Positions 40,027 through 41,075 of a DNA stretch of 41,075 nucleotides are shown piece by piece. Made by a program: the position numbers and the translations under genes. Numbering within the stretch: the stretch's first letter is position 1; every line of letters begins with the position of its first letter. The notes beneath the pieces were generated by a model. It was not told where the DNA came from and searched no databases. It saw only the letters and a program-made list of their open reading frames with translations. The DNA is from DATEEG01 sp035525055 (lineage in GTDB: Bacteria > Actinomycetota > Acidimicrobiia > Spongiisociales > ZC4RG35): assembly GCA_035525055.1 (NCBI GenBank), contig DATLEZ010000021.1:1-41075 (forward strand), in the 5' to 3' direction.

Positions 40027-40773
40027 ATGCGTGTGAATAAGACCAAGGCCAAGCTCGCTGCCGGCGAAACTGTGGTCGGCTGCTTTCTTAGTTACGCCGA
40101 GCCGAGTCTCGCCGAGTTCGTGGCCCTCCAGGGCTGGGACTTCCTGGTCTTCGATGGTGAACACGGGCCTCTCGAGCCACGAGATGTGCAGGACCTCTGT
40201 CGGGCCGCCGATGTCCGGGACGTGACCCCGATCGTGAGGGTCCCGTCCAATCAACAGCACATCCTCCTCAGATACATGGACACCGGAGCCCAGGGGGTCC
40301 ACGTTCCGTGGGTGAACTCCGCAGCCGACGCCGACACTGCCGTGCGGGGTATCAAGTACGGGCCACGCGGGGTGCGGGGGTTGGCCGGCACCAGAGCTTC
40401 AGATTGGGGCATGTCGAGCCCGCTCGGGGCGTACACCGAGATGTCCAATCGAGAGACATTGGTTGTGATTCACATTGAGACCATCGAGGCGGTCGACGCA
40501 ATCAGGGACTACGTCGCGATTGACGGGATCGATGTGCTCTTCCTGGGGCCGACCGATCTGTCGCAATCCCTTGGTGTGCCCGGCCAGATCCACCACCCTG
40601 AAGTCGAGGCGGCAATGAAGCGCGTCGCCGAAGTCGTGGTGAAATCGGAAAAGATCCTGGGATTGTTCGCCAACACGATCGAAATGTCCCGCGAGTGGCA
40701 GCATTACGGCGCTCGCTACATCACGACAAGCGCGGACGGCTTCCTTCGCAACGGAATGCACGAGTTTCTGTAA
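40027..40773 (+). CDS. HpcH/HpaI-family aldolase
   Basis: 248 residues from ATG 40027 with a strong AGGAGG at 40017-40022. It is a class II (metal-dependent) TIM-barrel aldolase: WDFLVFDGEHGPLE, the Arg in TPIVRVPSN, YGPRGVRGLAGTRASDWG, the metal Glu in VIHIETIEAVDAI and the Asp in VLFLGPTDLSQSLGVPG. Family members cleave 2-keto-3-deoxy or 4-hydroxy-2-oxo acids to pyruvate and an aldehyde. It is set between purD and purE without belonging to purine synthesis; 64 nt separate it from purD and 11 nt from purE. Confidence 0.88.
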   Translation: MRVNKTKAKLAAGETVVGCFLSYAEPSLAEFVALQGWDFLVFDGEHGPLEPRDVQDLCRAADVRDVTPIVRVPSNQQHILLRYMDTGAQGVHVPWVNSAADADTAVRGIKYGPRGVRGLAGTRASDWGMSSPLGAYTEMSNRETLVVIHIETIEAVDAIRDYVAIDGIDVLFLGPTDLSQSLGVPGQIHHPEVEAAMKRVAEVVVKSEKILGLFANTIEMSREWQHYGARYITTSADGFLRNGMHEFL

Positions 40774-40784
40774 AGGGTTAGGGC

Positions 40785-41075
40785 ATGAGTGACGGCGCTA
40801 CTACCTTCGCTTCCATGAAAGTTGCGATAGTCATGGGCTCGGGCTCTGATCGATCCATCATGGAGAAAGCTGCTTTGATGCTCGATCGCTTCGGGATCGA
40901 AACTGAGGTCAGGGTCCTATCAGCCCACAAGACTCCCGACCAGGCGATCGCCTTCGCGGAAGGAGCGGCCGGGTCCGGATTCGGCGTCATCATCGCCGGG
41001 GCAGGCAAGGCCGCGCACCTGGCCGGGGTGATGGCGGCCAAGTCGCTACTCCCTGTGATCGGAGTGCCGCTGTCC
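40785..41075 (+). CDS. purE: N5-carboxyaminoimidazole ribonucleotide mutase (3' end outside window)
   Basis: The first 97 codons are present. VAIVMGSGSDRSIMEKAALMLDRFGIETEVRVLSAHKTPDQA and GVIIAGAGKAAHLAGVMAAKSLLPVIGVPLS are PurE signatures, with GSGSD for phosphate binding and SAHKTP for the active site (usually SAHRTP). It rearranges N5-CAIR to CAIR. ATG 40785 has an AAAGGG-like site; the internal ATG 40815 (MKVAIVMGSG) is the usual PurE start position and an equal alternative. Confidence 0.93.
   Translation, partial: MSDGATTFASMKVAIVMGSGSDRSIMEKAALMLDRFGIETEVRVLSAHKTPDQAIAFAEGAAGSGFGVIIAGAGKAAHLAGVMAAKSLLPVIGVPLS

Overview
The window reads as a continuous piece of high-GC chromosome from an actinobacterium, most likely an uncultured Acidimicrobiia-like lineage. 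The grounds are GTG/TTG starts, very tight gene packing with 1-8 nt overlaps, an Eis-type acetyltransferase, trehalose-free core metabolism genes, and a MetY/MetX sulfur pathway behind a SAM riboswitch. No rRNA, tRNA, CRISPR array, transposase or phage gene was found. The taxonomic call is inference; protein-level searches would settle it.

Left part (1-9500). The 3' end of an ABC exporter ATPase and its ABC-2 permease are followed by a methionine operon: SAM-I riboswitch, a small Cys-rich reading frame that looks like an attenuator, an OsmC-family gene, a 22-bp hairpin, metY and metX. A large heptamer-repeat hairpin separates metX from a convergent block on the minus strand (unknown protein, acyl-CoA/glutaryl-CoA dehydrogenase, ABC ATPase, ABC permease).

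Middle (9500-27100). On the plus strand lies a fused E1 alpha/beta 2-oxoacid dehydrogenase overlapping a membrane-anchored beta-propeller protein. A tail-to-tail amidase, argS and a two-lobed GNAT protein follow. From 26.8 kb down to 17.85 kb everything is on the minus strand: hydantoinase/oxoprolinase hyuA-hyuB, a DUF559/AbiEi-like nuclease-fold gene, glcD-glcE-glcF and a membrane protein. The DUF559 gene is bracketed by two inverted copies of a 33-bp palindrome with perfect 23-bp outer inverted repeats, so it looks like a cassette inserted into a catabolic run.

Right part (26.8-41 kb). A stand-alone Nfu N-domain gene comes first. It is followed by three secreted or anchored proteins with Thr/Asp-rich linkers around an eis-like gene, and by a two-gene membrane unit (diheme c-type membrane protein plus multi-TM GAF-SpoIIE phosphatase). 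Then come glnA, a class III cyclase pseudogene with two frame breaks, and the purine cluster purA-purD-aldolase-purE (purE cut by the window edge).

The most unusual signals are not protein genes. Six intergenic spots (near 4.9, 8.6, 15.0, 17.8, 27.2 and 30.2 kb) hold arrays with a 7-bp (or 14/15-bp) period; at three of them the arms are inverted and can form very long hairpins. Upstream of osmC-metY-metX there is a plausible two-signal RNA control region: SAM sensing, followed by a Cys-codon leader peptide whose coding sequence carries one arm of a perfect 12-bp inverted repeat.
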